Positions 1-10,800 of a DNA stretch of 40,400 nucleotides are shown piece after piece. The notes beneath the pieces are model-generated. The model was not told where the DNA came from. It did no database searches and saw nothing but the letters and a program-made list of their open reading frames with translations. The DNA lies in contig NW_026516445.1 in the NCBI RefSeq assembly GCF_025602895.1, positions 1 to 40,400 on the forward strand, written 5' to 3'. The position numbers and the translations under genes were made by a program. How positions within the stretch are numbered: position 1 is the stretch's first letter; the number at the start of each line of letters is the position of its first letter. Source of the DNA: Polychytrium aggregatum (Eukaryota; Chytridiomycota; Chytridiomycetes; Polychytriales).

Positions 1-2777
1 AGCTCAGCAGCAGTCTCAAGAAACTGGTTGGTAACATCAACAAGAACTGCATCGATCTGTTCGACGAAAGCGATGCGCTGCTGCACCACAAGTACCAGCT
101 TGTGTACGCCATGGGCAGTCCTTCGTCGCTCGAGAGCGTCACGATTCGGGAGATGGTCATCGAGGCCGTCCTCCGGGCGATCAACGATAACCCCCACATC
201 CTGACCCGGAGCGACAACATGGCTGTCGAGTCCGTTTACGAACGCCCGCATCTGCAGCACGCCGTCGGCTACTTCCGCGCCTTCCGGCTGCTGCCCATGT
301 CGCCCAAGAGCGAGATCCGCGCCACCTTCCGAAGAGAAGTCGTCGAGGCGCTGTTCGCCGATCCGCCGTACGAACTGGAATGGGTCAGGTCGCTCGACGA
401 CGCGGAGACGATCCAGCGGCTTGTCTCGTATATCTGCGACTCAACCATCAGCGCGGAGAGCCTCGCTGAGGACAGAATCGGCCATGAAACCCTGGTTCGC
501 CACTGGAACCAGGTGTTGATGCTGCGAGGCCTGTTGGCTCACGGCGTCCTCGAACACTGCCTGGAGCTCCGATACCGGGTCGACTACGGTCTGACTCCGC
601 TGTCGATGAGCCGGATGGCTATTCCGTTCAAGGCAGCGGATGTGCCCTCAGAACGATCCGAGTTCAGTCACCCAGATGTGTGTCTGACACTGACCGCCCT
701 GTCGTACTATCAGAACGGGCTGACGCAGCAACAGCTCGTCGAGGCCTTTTCGATGCTTCTGAAACTCGGTCCGTCGGCACAGACCTATCGATACAACAGG
801 ATGCTGAAACCTATCAAGGAGCACCTGGCCACCTGTGACTACGACCTGCGGCGGAGCATCGACAACGTCTCCAAGCTGGATCTGTCCAACTCAATCCAGC
901 GGCAGCTGCTCTACCAATGCTTTTCTCACTCGATGGAGCTCATCGATTTCTGGATGAATCCATGCATCATTGAGGCAGATATGACTCAGTATTCGAAGCG
1001 GCTGCTGGGAACCCCGTGGCATCTCTGCGGATCGAGTCCTGCGATCGGGTTTTCCGGTACCAACGATACCTCGTTGCTGCTTCCTTTGAGCGTGGCGCCA
1101 GAACGAGCCTGAGGTCGACGAGCTCCTCGCTACAAACGGCAAGATGATTCAGCTCATCATGGACCGAACCATTGGCTGGAGCTGGTGCGCTCGCCCGAAG
1201 GCGAACCCTTGTGGAGGACGCTGCTCGATCGGGTCGCCGAACGTAAGCTCAGGGCGATCATCGACACAGGCTCGCTCCTCTCGGGTGTCTCGAACCTGGA
1301 GGCCGCCAAGCACCTGGCCACCATCTTGGATCCCACCGAGTTCATGGGCGTCATTTTCTTCGAGGTCAATAGCGGAACCGATGGCGAGTGGAAGATGCTC
1401 GACATCCACACAAAGTCCGTGGTCCCAAAGGAGTCGAGCCCGATTTCCGACAGCGAGGCGTTTGTCATTTTTGATGACGCTCGAACGAGAGGAGCCGACA
1501 TGAAGCTGGCTGCCGACGCCGTCGCTGCGCTGACACTGGGCCTCAAGCTCACCAAGGACAAGCTTGTTCAGGGTGCCGGGCGGCTCCGTCAGCTCGACAA
1601 GAACCAGCGGCTCTGGATCTACGGATCCCATGAAGTCGCGGTCATGGCCGGAATCGAGGACGCCGTGGGAGACTGCCGCACGCAAGCTGCTCGGATTCTG
1701 CGATGGGTGGTGTCGAACACTATGCAAGTAACCGCCGACGGCCTGATGCACTGGGCCCGCCAAGGCATCTACCACCACACAACTGCCGACGATCCCGACA
1801 AGGCGCTTCTGGACGATGTCTGGGATCTTGAGCATATGTACTCCCTCCCGGAAGGCCAGGCGAGTCTGCCGGATGTCGTCGACGATCACAGTCGGTTGCT
1901 GGTTGAAGGCAGCACAGCGACCCTTTCTGAAAGGCATCGAGGGTCGCTAGACAACATCAGCCGTCATTGCCGAGACTACGGTGAGACTATCCAGGTCTCT
2001 GTTCAAGAAAAGGAAGAGGAATGCGAAAGAGAGATCCAACAAGAGGAGGATCAGATGGCCGAGATTCATGCGCAGACGGTGTCGGTAACGCCCTCTTCCG
2101 AGCCCTTGTGGCGATACGAGGATATCTTGGCCTGCACAAATGCCAACGACCTTGCAAGGATCGACAGGCTTGCGCTATATGACATGGAGACTGCCTTCAA
2201 CACACTCCTGGCCCCGTCGACTCGCCTCCGCCGTCTGGCATGGGCATACCATGGCCTTGCGAGCATGGTCAAGTTTAGCGAAAACTTTGTCCGGACCATA
2301 CAGCAATCCTTCAAGTCGGGATGCTGGGACGATGAGAATGCGAACATCCCAATCTCCCTTAGTCGGATGGTATCGGCGATGGTGGTCTTGGCCGACGGTA
2401 CAAGAGTTGTCGTCTCAGACCGTGAGGCAGATGGCGTATTGGCAGCGCTCACAGCCAACTCCAACGCCAACGCTGAAGGCCCGTGGTCGTCGGTGGCCCT
2501 GACGACCGTGCAGCAGAACCTCGCCGAGACGCATTGGTGGTTCCCAGGTCACTGCTCAGCGGAACTGAAGCTGCCGATCGACAGCCAGCTTCTCGCCATC
2601 CTACGGCTCTATAACGGCGAATGCAACTTCCCCACTCCCGAGCAGCTCCAAGGCATCGAGCAACTTATCGGATGCCAGGGACACATGGTTGAGGAAGCGA
2701 TCCGCCAGATCATGCTGGCAAGGGGAACGACAAACCACTGGGACTGCTCCGATTTGCATCGCATGTTCATCGTTTGA
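1..2777 (+). CDS. DUF3638/DUF3645 family protein, C-terminal part (5' end outside window)
   Basis: The frame is already open at base 3 and reads into a DLFDESDALLHHKYQLVY stretch, the conserved acidic motif followed by the QLVY segment of the very large fungal DUF3638/DUF3645 proteins. Further on it shows the family marks SERSEFSHPDV, GFSGTND, RGADMKL and LVQGAGRLRQLDK. The visible part is about 920 residues of a family that often exceeds 2,500. The DESD motif looks like a Walker B/DEAD box; ATPase or deubiquitinase roles given to this family in databases are not proven by anything here. The frame breaks twice: a +1 shift near 1100-1110 (with a TGA at 1110) and a compensating -1 shift near 1165-1171. 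The protein is colinear with the family on both sides, so this is either two assembly indels or a slightly damaged gene. No introns are evident. The stop is at 2775-2777. Confidence 0.85.
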
Positions 2778-3484
2778 ACGCGAAGCTGCCCGGGCCCTGT
2801 TTGGTTATTGTAATGTATAGCAGCTCGAGGAATATACATGGCGTCCGTGAGATTGTCAAAGCCGGCGTTTTATGTGCTGACTGAGTGGCGACTCTAAGTG
2901 GGCCTGCATCGATTCGGCGTCGTCGTTATGATGTTTCTCGAGATGCATGGTTGGTGCTGATACACATGTTCCTAGGCCGATGTGAACGCAGGAACGGGAG
3001 TCATGATCCATGGACACCAAGGCCATAAGTCATATATACTCCCTTGGCACAATCCAGGCTCGCCAACCATTCCAGTTCGCCAACCATTCGAGCTCGCCAA
3101 CAATTCGAGCTCACCAACCGTTTGAGGTCCCCAAGCGACGTCACCGCGAATCGGCTTTCATCGACGTCGACGTCAAATCCGCCGGCCCGTTCCTGAATCA
3201 TATCGGCATCCCAGGACTCCCTTCGTCACCGATGACGCAGTCAGGCAGTCGAAAATGGGTTTCTCCGTGGCTTTGGGGCGAAGCTTGTGGAAGAGCTCCC
3301 TGCCCTCCATCCAAACGGTTCAGCCCTGCTGGCACCAGCAACACTGCTCCATCACGCAGGCATCCAGAGGCCATCCTTTCCCGTCAGGGTCTCATCGACC
3401 TGGCTCTCTCGAGGCTGCTGTGATTGCCCAGTGAGCCAAACGGATTTCCGGAAGCTTCCAACAGCCTCGTATCTTCTGCGGGAC
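2778..3484. other. Intergenic stretch
   Basis: It lies between two plus-strand genes. I see no convincing coding exon. It holds a degenerate 17-bp tandem repeat (listed separately) and presumably the promoter of the membrane-protein gene that follows. Confidence 0.5.
3058..3126. repeat. Degenerate tandem repeat, about 17 bp x 4
   Basis: Four consecutive variants of a unit close to CTCGCCAACCATTCGAG are visible, each with one to three substitutions. Confidence 0.7.
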
Positions 3485-5249
3485 ATGACCGATATCTCAC
3501 CAGAGATGTCGCTCCGAGGGCAATATGGGATTCTTTCCATCGCCTACGCCATGCACCTCTACATATTCCTGGTCTTTCTGAAGAGTCTTGGATGCCCTCC
3601 ACTTTGGAGCTCTCTGAATGCCCTGTTTTTTCTCCTGGTCTTTGTGGTCAGTCACGGTTGTCTCCTCTCCTCAGGCTCTTTCGTGAGAAATCGAGCCACT
3701 TGGGCTCACCTTGATCAACACCATGATGGAAGTGTTTGGGGCGGGGCTTTTCTCACGCCTGTGCTCTGTGCTTCCAACCTGTGTTGCTTCAGGTCATGCC
3801 CCCAGTCGAGGTTCTCAGCGCCATCTTGGTTCCACTGCAGCTCGACGTCGTCAACGATACAGCCTCCCAGGACACAGTGGGTGGTTTTGGCTCTTGTTGA
3901 TGGTGCTGTCCTGTGGTTTGCCTTGCTCTGTTGGTAGTCTATCCACCGGCAACAGCAGAATGAGACGGCGGTCTATGTTTGAAATCACATCCACACCCAT
4001 GATTGTGGATTTGGCATGGCACACCTTCCATACCCGCTCTCAACTCGTCGCTTCTCTGGGGCCATTGCCCAAACAGATGCAACTCTCCACGATCCTGGGC
4101 AAGGTCTCGAACTGCTTCATTGCATTCTATGGCCTCATCACCATTCACTTTTCACATCGCTCGATTCAGTTCCTGAAGGCCGTGTTCCAGTATTCGGTGC
4201 TCTGGGTAATGCGTGGTTGCATCTCTTGCTTCGTTTCCTCGTCGATATCCGTAGCGTACAGCCGACGAGACTAACTTTCGATTCCAACGGCTTTATGGAT
4301 ATGGATATGGATATGGATATGAATGTGGCTATGGTTATGGTTATGGATGTGGTTCAGGACTACGCCGGCCACGCCTTCAACCTCCTTCTCTTTGTCGGAT
4401 ACTGTTTGTTCTCGCTCGTCGACCGCCTGCGGCCATGGCGCACAGCCGCTCAAGCCTTCTATGCCTTTATTGTGTCGACGACATGGCTCCTGACGGCCGC
4501 ATTGATCCACTGGAAACTCAACCGCTGGGCACGAGCACTGAGTTCGGGGCTCGAGAGCCGTCTTGGGAAGGGCAGCCGGTCCAGCCGAGATCGAAGGTCG
4601 TCGCTGCTGCCGACGAGCCAGAGCCTTCGTCTGGGGGCAGTCCGGGTGGCGTTCTACCTGTTGATGGTGATCAGGTAAGGTCCTTTCCCTTGACCCTGGC
4701 AGCTGCGCAGTGCCATGATTTCTGTGAGCCGATTGCACTCGTAGTCGCATATCTGAAGGGAAAGCGGAATGTCTGTGAGACGATGGACCAGAGGCTATCG
4801 TTTGACGACTCACTGGCACTATACGGGCCGGCATTCTCTCGTTTCACTCTGCACCCACGATTCGCAACCGCAACGACCGCAACCGCAACCGCAACCTCGA
4901 CTACATCTGCAACGACAGTATCTCGTCGACGGGCGCCATCGGATTCGCTGCCATCCTGTCCACCTCCATGCCCAACATCTCGCTAATCTTGTTGCGGTCG
5001 GGGATCGTCTTCTTGGCTTCGCATGTCATTGTGGCCTGGCACATGCTCTTCAGCATCCTGCCACAGCGGATCCAAGAGATTGCCACCTCGGCGATGGATC
5101 CTGCGGCGCTGTCGCTCGACGGAGGCCGGCCACTCGACAACAACCGATCTCTTGAACTCACTGTCCCATACAGTCCGTCGCAAAGCCACGGGGCCATCGA
5201 GCATCGGCCAAAGCATATCATAAGGTCGATGTCAGAGACAGCGGCTTGA
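3485..5249 (+). CDS. Polytopic membrane protein, multi-exon, unknown function
   Basis: The chosen ATG (3485) opens a frame with two hydrophobic helices (AYAMHLYIFLVFLKSL and LNALFFLLVFVV). Later exons add LGKVSNCFIAFYGLITIHF, AFNLLLFVGYCLFSL, FIVSTTWLLTAALI, a helix that spans a splice junction, and IVFLASHVIVAWHMLF, giving roughly seven membrane segments. Two introns are well supported: GTAATG...TTCAG from about 4209 to 4351, and GTAAGG...ACAG at 4675-4918, where the join reads LLMVIS-ISSTGAIGFAAIL. A 5' intron around 3683-3792 is likely, but the joins between 3683 and about 3960 could not be fixed. The C-terminal tail is hydrophilic and ends at TGA 5247-5249. The seven-helix layout is receptor-like, but I recognise no family motif and assign no function. 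Confidence 0.6.
4294..4348. repeat. Intronic hexamer repeat (GGATAT)n and variants
   Basis: About four and a half copies of GGATAT are followed by GGTTAT/GGCTAT variants. They lie inside the intron of the polytopic membrane protein gene, just before its acceptor. Confidence 0.8.
4863..4896. repeat. Intronic hexamer repeat (CGCAAC)n
   Basis: Five CGCAAC-type units, one altered to CGACCG, lie just upstream of the ACAG acceptor at 4915-4918. They can be read as an RN-rich peptide, but the splice that skips them restores a continuous membrane helix. Confidence 0.75.
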
Positions 5250-5648
5250 AGAGGCTTCCACAGCCTGCCGTCTGATCGCTTTGGCCAAGGCGCTGGCTTC
5301 CACTTTGATCGACCAAGCGATGCGACCACCTATCCGGAATGAAATCGAGCAGCCACTGTTCACCTCGGCTCCCCTGTTGCAGCAGCGAATGCATCCCACA
5401 CTCCGATTCACAGTCGCGCCTTTTCATGGTCAGTCGTTTGGTGCTCCATGCTGGTTGCCATCGCCAATACATCTGCCCTCGTTTAGCACAGATGCCACCG
5501 TCAAAGGCGCCCCGCTATATCTCAGCAACGATGGCACTTGCCAACATTGTTCGTTTATTGCGTTGTGTGCTCTCAATGCGTGCCATTGCGAGCAGGAGAG
5601 TTACATCTTTATGGATAGAACAAATCGCCAAGAGCGGGATCAAGAAAC
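5250..5648. other. Convergent intergenic region
   Basis: It lies between two genes that converge on it, so it should contain both 3' UTRs. No coding pattern was recognised. Confidence 0.5.
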
Positions 5649-6635
5649 TCAGGCACAGTTTGACACCAGAAGCTGGCCCAGGGTCGAGCACTCCGAGCTG
5701 ACATAAGGGCCAATGCACTTGAGGACCTGGCCATCGAAGTAGGCTGTCTGCTGCAGCGTTGCGTCGCTGAGGGAGACCCATGTGTTTTCCGCCTGTTGAA
5801 CACAGTTGGAGATGGTGAGGTCATTATCTGGAACGAGGCTTTCCCAGTTCGAGACAGAGTTGTAACAGTCTTGCCATTGGGACTGGTAGTTAACGACAGC
5901 GCCGCAGCACGCCGAAGAGATGCTCATGTCGCCAGAGGATTGGATGAAGGCACATGCGTCAGTAGAGCCACCGGCGGCAAAAGTAGCAGCCCGAGAGGTG
6001 GAAATGGCCGTCGTCACGACGCCGTTGAAGACCGAGGCAGCGACGACGGTGGCAACGGCAGCACCGATGGCCAGCTTATCGGCGATCGAGTGTCCGGTGT
6101 TATGGGCGACCTTGTGCACCTTGGCACCGGCACCGATGCCGCTGTAGAAAGCCTTGTTGCCGACGGCGTCGACTTGCTTGCCGATCTGCTGCGTGACAGT
6201 GTCGTCGATGGGAACCTCCATCATGGTGGGGTCGGCCACGGTTCCGTGGGGCGTGACGCCCTGGGCTGCAGGGTCGTTGACGGCAGTCACGCGAGGGCCT
6301 TCACGGATGATGTTGAGGAAGACCAGGGAGAGCAGGGCGCTGACGACGGAGCACCAAGTCGTCCACTCGGCGACACCGATGCTGGTGAGAGACCAGATGG
6401 AGGCACCCAAGGAGACCACGGTGAAGAAGCAGGCTGCCCAGAACAGGGTGCGGTAGGTGATGCCGCAAAGGCCCTGGCGAGAGTAGAACTCGCTGAGCTC
6501 GCCGGTCGAGCGCATGGCGCTGATGCTGCCAGACACCTTGACGACCTTGGCGACAGAGACGCCGGCGGCCAATATGCCGACGACGGCAGCGGCATAGCCA
6601 CCATACTGCAGGAAGAAGGTAGAAGCGTCGGACAT
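5649..6635 (-). CDS. Four-helix membrane protein with Cys-rich C-terminal domain, unknown function
   Basis: This is a single uninterrupted frame of 328 residues. Hydrophobic segments are YAAAVVGILAAGVSVAKVV (about residues 13-31), LFWAACFFTVVSLGASIW, WCSVVSALLSLVFLNII and IGAAVATVVAASVFNGVV (about 190-207). A polar linker lies between helices 3 and 4. The last 110 residues contain at least eight cysteines, including a CCGAV motif, and look like a disulfide-bonded outside domain. Third positions are strongly G/C biased and uniform, suggesting good expression. The ATG at 6635 is the first in the frame, and a TATAAA box sits about 200 bp upstream. I do not recognise a named family. Confidence 0.8.
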   Translation of the reverse strand: MSDASTFFLQYGGYAAAVVGILAAGVSVAKVVKVSGSISAMRSTGELSEFYSRQGLCGITYRTLFWAACFFTVVSLGASIWSLTSIGVAEWTTWCSVVSALLSLVFLNIIREGPRVTAVNDPAAQGVTPHGTVADPTMMEVPIDDTVTQQIGKQVDAVGNKAFYSGIGAGAKVHKVAHNTGHSIADKLAIGAAVATVVAASVFNGVVTTAISTSRAATFAAGGSTDACAFIQSSGDMSISSACCGAVVNYQSQWQDCYNSVSNWESLVPDNDLTISNCVQQAENTWVSLSDATLQQTAYFDGQVLKCIGPYVSSECSTLGQLLVSNCA

Positions 6636-6830
6636 TGATGGGGAGGAGGCAGGCGAAGACAGGCGGGGGCTTGAGAGGGTGCTTGATCAGGCGAAGACAA
6701 GAAGTAGACTGAACAATGTGGATGTAATAGAATCAGACCAGAGACATAGGATGGAGCAGGAGTGGGAAAGAAGCCTCAGGCAAACCCGTCAGAGGAACGA
6801 CTGGTGGGCCAGACGGCGACGGGCACGGCG

Positions 6831-6836
6831 TTTATA
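6831..6836 (-). promoter_or_regulatory. TATA box for the minus-strand membrane protein gene
   Basis: TATAAA on the minus strand within ACATATAAACG, 196-201 bp upstream of the ATG at 6635. The long leader leaves room for a 5' UTR or a leader intron. Confidence 0.5.
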
Positions 6837-7353
6837 TGTCCCCGATGGCGGCCCTGGAACGGCGGCGCCGGCATGGGAGTGCATATGTTGGTCGTCGACT
6901 GTGCAACATGGGAGGGTCACTTGAAAACCGTCCAATCGAGGACCGAGGCAAGGCGGTCCTCGATGTGAAGGTGGCGATATGACGGTATCGGCAAAGGCGC
7001 AACGGACGACGCATTGAGGGCGGGTCAGGGCAACAGGGTCAGCAAGGCCGGGTATCGGCGGCAGGGCAAATGGGTGTTTCAGATGGAGTGCGGTGTGTGG
7101 TGTGCGATGCAGGGACAAGGGATGCGGTTCGAGCAAATCGAATGCGCCTGCGGGTGGAGCAAGTGCGGAACGGGTGGTGCATGTTCGGTCGTTCGAGACG
7201 CTTGCGATGCGAGAAGCACAGCCATGCGGCGACAAGTCGGGGCGTGGTGCTATCGGGAAGTCGATACGACAGAAGTGTCGGTGCAATCCGGGCAGTGACA
7301 GCAACGGGAAGGTGCAATTTGGGCATGGCGATCGGGGAGGGGGTCTCAGCCGT

Positions 7354-7400
7354 TGCTTGGTCGTCGCTTGGTCGTTGCTTGGTCGTCACTTGGTCGTCGC
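7354..7400. repeat. 11-bp tandem repeat, GCTTGGTCGTC x 4
   Basis: Four near-perfect units (GCTTGGTCGTC, GCTTGGTCGTT, GCTTGGTCGTC, ACTTGGTCGTC) lie in the intergenic region upstream of the SUN-domain gene. Confidence 0.8.
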
Positions 7401-7671
7401 TCAAGGCGAACATTGGGTTGTTCGGCGGGTGGAACGTTCGTCGACACAAGCGCCACGCAGCTCGGGCCTGTGCGCAGCGCCAGTCGAAATATGGAAATCG
7501 ACGACGATTGTGCCCCGTTGCTTGCGTTCTGTTGCTTTTGTTTGACTGGCCGCGACGGCACCTTGGTTTCAGGTTTGCACCCCGAGCTGCCGCCGTGCTG
7601 CAGACACAAGCCGGCGCACAGAAGCCGGCGACTGCGGCCTTCCAGTCTCGAATCCCCACGCTGTTTGGCCA

Positions 7672-7735
7672 TGATGGATGATGGATGATGGATGATGGGT
7701 TATGGATTATGGATGATGGATGGTGGGTTATGGGC
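7672..7735. repeat. ATGGATG-type low-complexity repeat
   Basis: Runs of ATGGATG and variants. They supply several in-frame ATG codons upstream of the SUN gene start, which I regard as spurious. Confidence 0.7.
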
Positions 7736-7852
7736 TGTGTTTTCCAGGAAAATAGCTCATTGCCCGATTTGGATCGTGTGCTCGAATGCCGACCAAGGCG
7801 CGCGGCGCAGCAGTCCACTGCGCCACGGCGTGCCATACACGTGATACGAGAC

Positions 7853-10800
7853 ATGGGATTGGTCGCTCCTTTGCGCCGCTCTCCCAGGATCGCCATAACC
7901 ATCATCGCTATCACCCTCACAATCATCATCACCATCAGCATCACCCTAACAATCATCACCCACAATCATCATCACCATCATCACCATCATCATCACCTTC
8001 ACCGTCACCGTCACCGTCACTATCGCTCCGCACCATCGATGCCCTTGCCTTTGCTCGCCCCGGACACTTGCCCAAACTCGCCTCCATTCGTGCCGGTGCC
8101 GGTGCCTTCTGTGCCGTCATGTCCCTTGACTCACGAGCCACATCCAACGATATCATCGCCCGTTCTCTCTCAGACATCGCCCTCGATCCATCCCCCGGTC
8201 TCGATTGAAGTATCGCGCGATCCGCCGTCGCTATCCGAGCCCACCATCACCCCAACCCAGACCTCATTATTGCTTCAGACCACGGATGCATCTCCCGTCG
8301 TTTCTTGTGAAGATGCCGTTGCGACAGTCCCAGCGACTGCATTGCCTTCCACCGAGCCTGGAGACCCAGAGCCGAACCTGCCCAGCGCTCCAGGCATGAT
8401 TAGCCGCGATCCCATTCCCCACGAACTCAGCAGCACAGCAAGGCCAGCTTTGGCTACGACCGAAACTCCATCAGCAGCCCTGTCCGATGATGCCGATTCC
8501 CCGCAGCAGCCATATTCTAGCGTGGAGCCATCTTCAAGTGCAAATGGGCCAGCCATAGCCGATGTGACGGACACATTCGATCTGTCGTCTGTGCCCTCGC
8601 AAGCTTCCCCCACACCCATCGATACACCGCCTGACCCGACAAGCCTCTCCGAGGCATCTTCAACCGCATGCCTCGCCCATACCGACCTCAAGCCCTCTCT
8701 GTCGCACTCCGTGGACAGTTCGACCTCGACATCACATCACACCCATTCACCAATCTTGCCTTACAGCGACAACTCCACCACAGCCACATCCAAGGAGATC
8801 CTGACCGACCCGGTGAGGCCGTCTCAGTTCAGCGCCGAACCGCTGACCACACCCAGTGTCCCGGCTCGGGCAAGTTCAGCCGTCCCCGAATCGCCCTCGC
8901 CGCCTCCAGTGCCTCCAGCATGGATCCCTGAGCTCTCTCAGAAAATCTCCTCGGAGCGCTTCAACTATGCTTCTTTCGACTGTGGTGCCCTGATCTTGAA
9001 GGCCAATCGCGGAGCGACCTCGGTCAAGAATATCCTCAACTCTAAAAAGGACGACTACATGCTCAATCGGTGCGACTCCACTTCCAAGTTTGTCATTATC
9101 GAGCTCTGCGAGGAGATTCAGGTGGACTCATTCTCGCTCGCCAACTTTGAGCTCTTCTCGAGCACCATTCGCGACTTTAATGTCTATGGCGCCAGCCGGT
9201 ATCGCCCGGATCAGAACTCGTGGATTCCCCTGGGATCGTTTGTGGCAGTCAACTCAAGACAGGTTCAGGTATGTGTAGCCCGCCATGTGGGCGTATCATT
9301 CAACTGCAGGCAAATCCTCCGCACGAAATAGAGTGCCGGCTGCACTTGCTGTCATGGTGCATGTGAGAGGGCGGGCTACAATCTATGCTCTTGTCGCTGG
9401 CGTCGACCGGGCTTATCGCCAAGGTCGGCTCGCGGTTCAGGGTTAGCACCGGTCGTGCCTAGACTTGCCGATATACGTTGCCGGTTGGGTCTTGCCTGGG
9501 CTCTCACCCGGTCGCCCCTTCCGGCCGTTCCTTCCGTCCGCCCATAGACATTCAAAATCCGCAATCCCAACCCAGGGGGATGGTCGCGTTACCTCAAGTT
9601 TGAGTTTCTCACCCACCATGGCTCTGAATACTACTGTCCCCTCAGCTTCATTGCTGCCTACGGTGTCACCATGATGGAGGAATACAAGGAAAGCGACACT
9701 GCCGACGCTGGTGACTTGATTGACCCTCCAGCGCCTCCGCCTTCCTCCATTTGGGACATCCTTGATCTGCCTGTCAGTCCCCCCGAGGACACTGACGGAC
9801 CTGGGCGCCGTCGGATCTCGTTCGACCGCTCGTCATCGCCGTCGTCGCCGTTTACCCTCCAGAGTTTCTCGTCGCGGTTCCAAGACGCATTCAAGCGCAT
9901 CTCTAGCGGCGAAGGGAGCTTGAATGTACCTTCAATCTTTGATCCGTCGCCCGAGACTGCAGATGTCGACGGTAGCGTCTCACGGGAATCAGCCGATACA
10001 TCTGCAATGACCTCGGCAGGATCGAGCTCCATCGGCAGCGGAGGCAGCGGAAATGGCGCCAGCGGTGCCAATGGCAATGTTCCGTCCTCAAGTACCTCTT
10101 CTGAAAACGTCTTTCGGGCAATGAAGCGGCGCATCGATAGCCTGGACCGCAAGAGCGAGTTATTCGAGCAGTACATTGGCGAAATGGCCAAAGTCATGAC
10201 AAACGTGTTTGCCAAGCTCGACACAGGCTACCAGCAACAGCTTACCGAGACCCAGGCCAAGATGAACAGCACTCTGACGTTTTTACTGCAGAACATGGTG
10301 AGGTTCTCGTGCGGGATCGTGGTGGTGGTGGTGGTCCAAGGTCGATCGCTTTTGATAGAGCGGTGGTTGCCGAGCCCGGATCAGGCATCTGCATGCTACC
10401 AAGTCAAGTTGGTACTTTGGCCCGCTTGGAAACGGGGCGGTGTCATTGGCTCTTGACTTGTATCAAGCGTTTGGCACCCCCGGATGCCTGATGGGCTCTC
10501 GGAGAGCCAATGCGGAGCGCATTCGATCACTTGCCGGCGCAGGACATCATCCAAAGCAATCTAATGCCGTCTCTTCTATGCAGCATCGGCACTACGAGAA
10601 GACCTGGGGGGTGTCGATCGCCGAGCTCCGGTTGCAAAACGCGCAAATGTATACCGAGATCGAGGCGCTCCGTAACGAGGCAAGTCGTCTCTGCTGGTTG
10701 CTATCCCTACTGGTCCCGATTTAGTCTCTTATCTTGCACATCGCTACACAAACCCTGCCATGGTCCGCATCGCTTTGGGTCTCGCCATCATTCGTGTGTG

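Larger units (their letters stand above)
6837..7852. other. Divergent intergenic region
   Basis: It separates the minus-strand membrane protein gene from the SUN-domain gene and should hold both promoters. Frames that are open here look like compositional by-products. It contains an 11-bp tandem repeat at 7354-7400 and an ATGGATG repeat at 7672-7735. Confidence 0.5.

Noticed and set aside
5796..6638. A 280-codon plus-strand frame rich in Gly and Asp
   Set aside because: It is antisense to the four-helix membrane protein, which has proper helices and a TATA box; its composition is that of a reversed G/C-biased gene.
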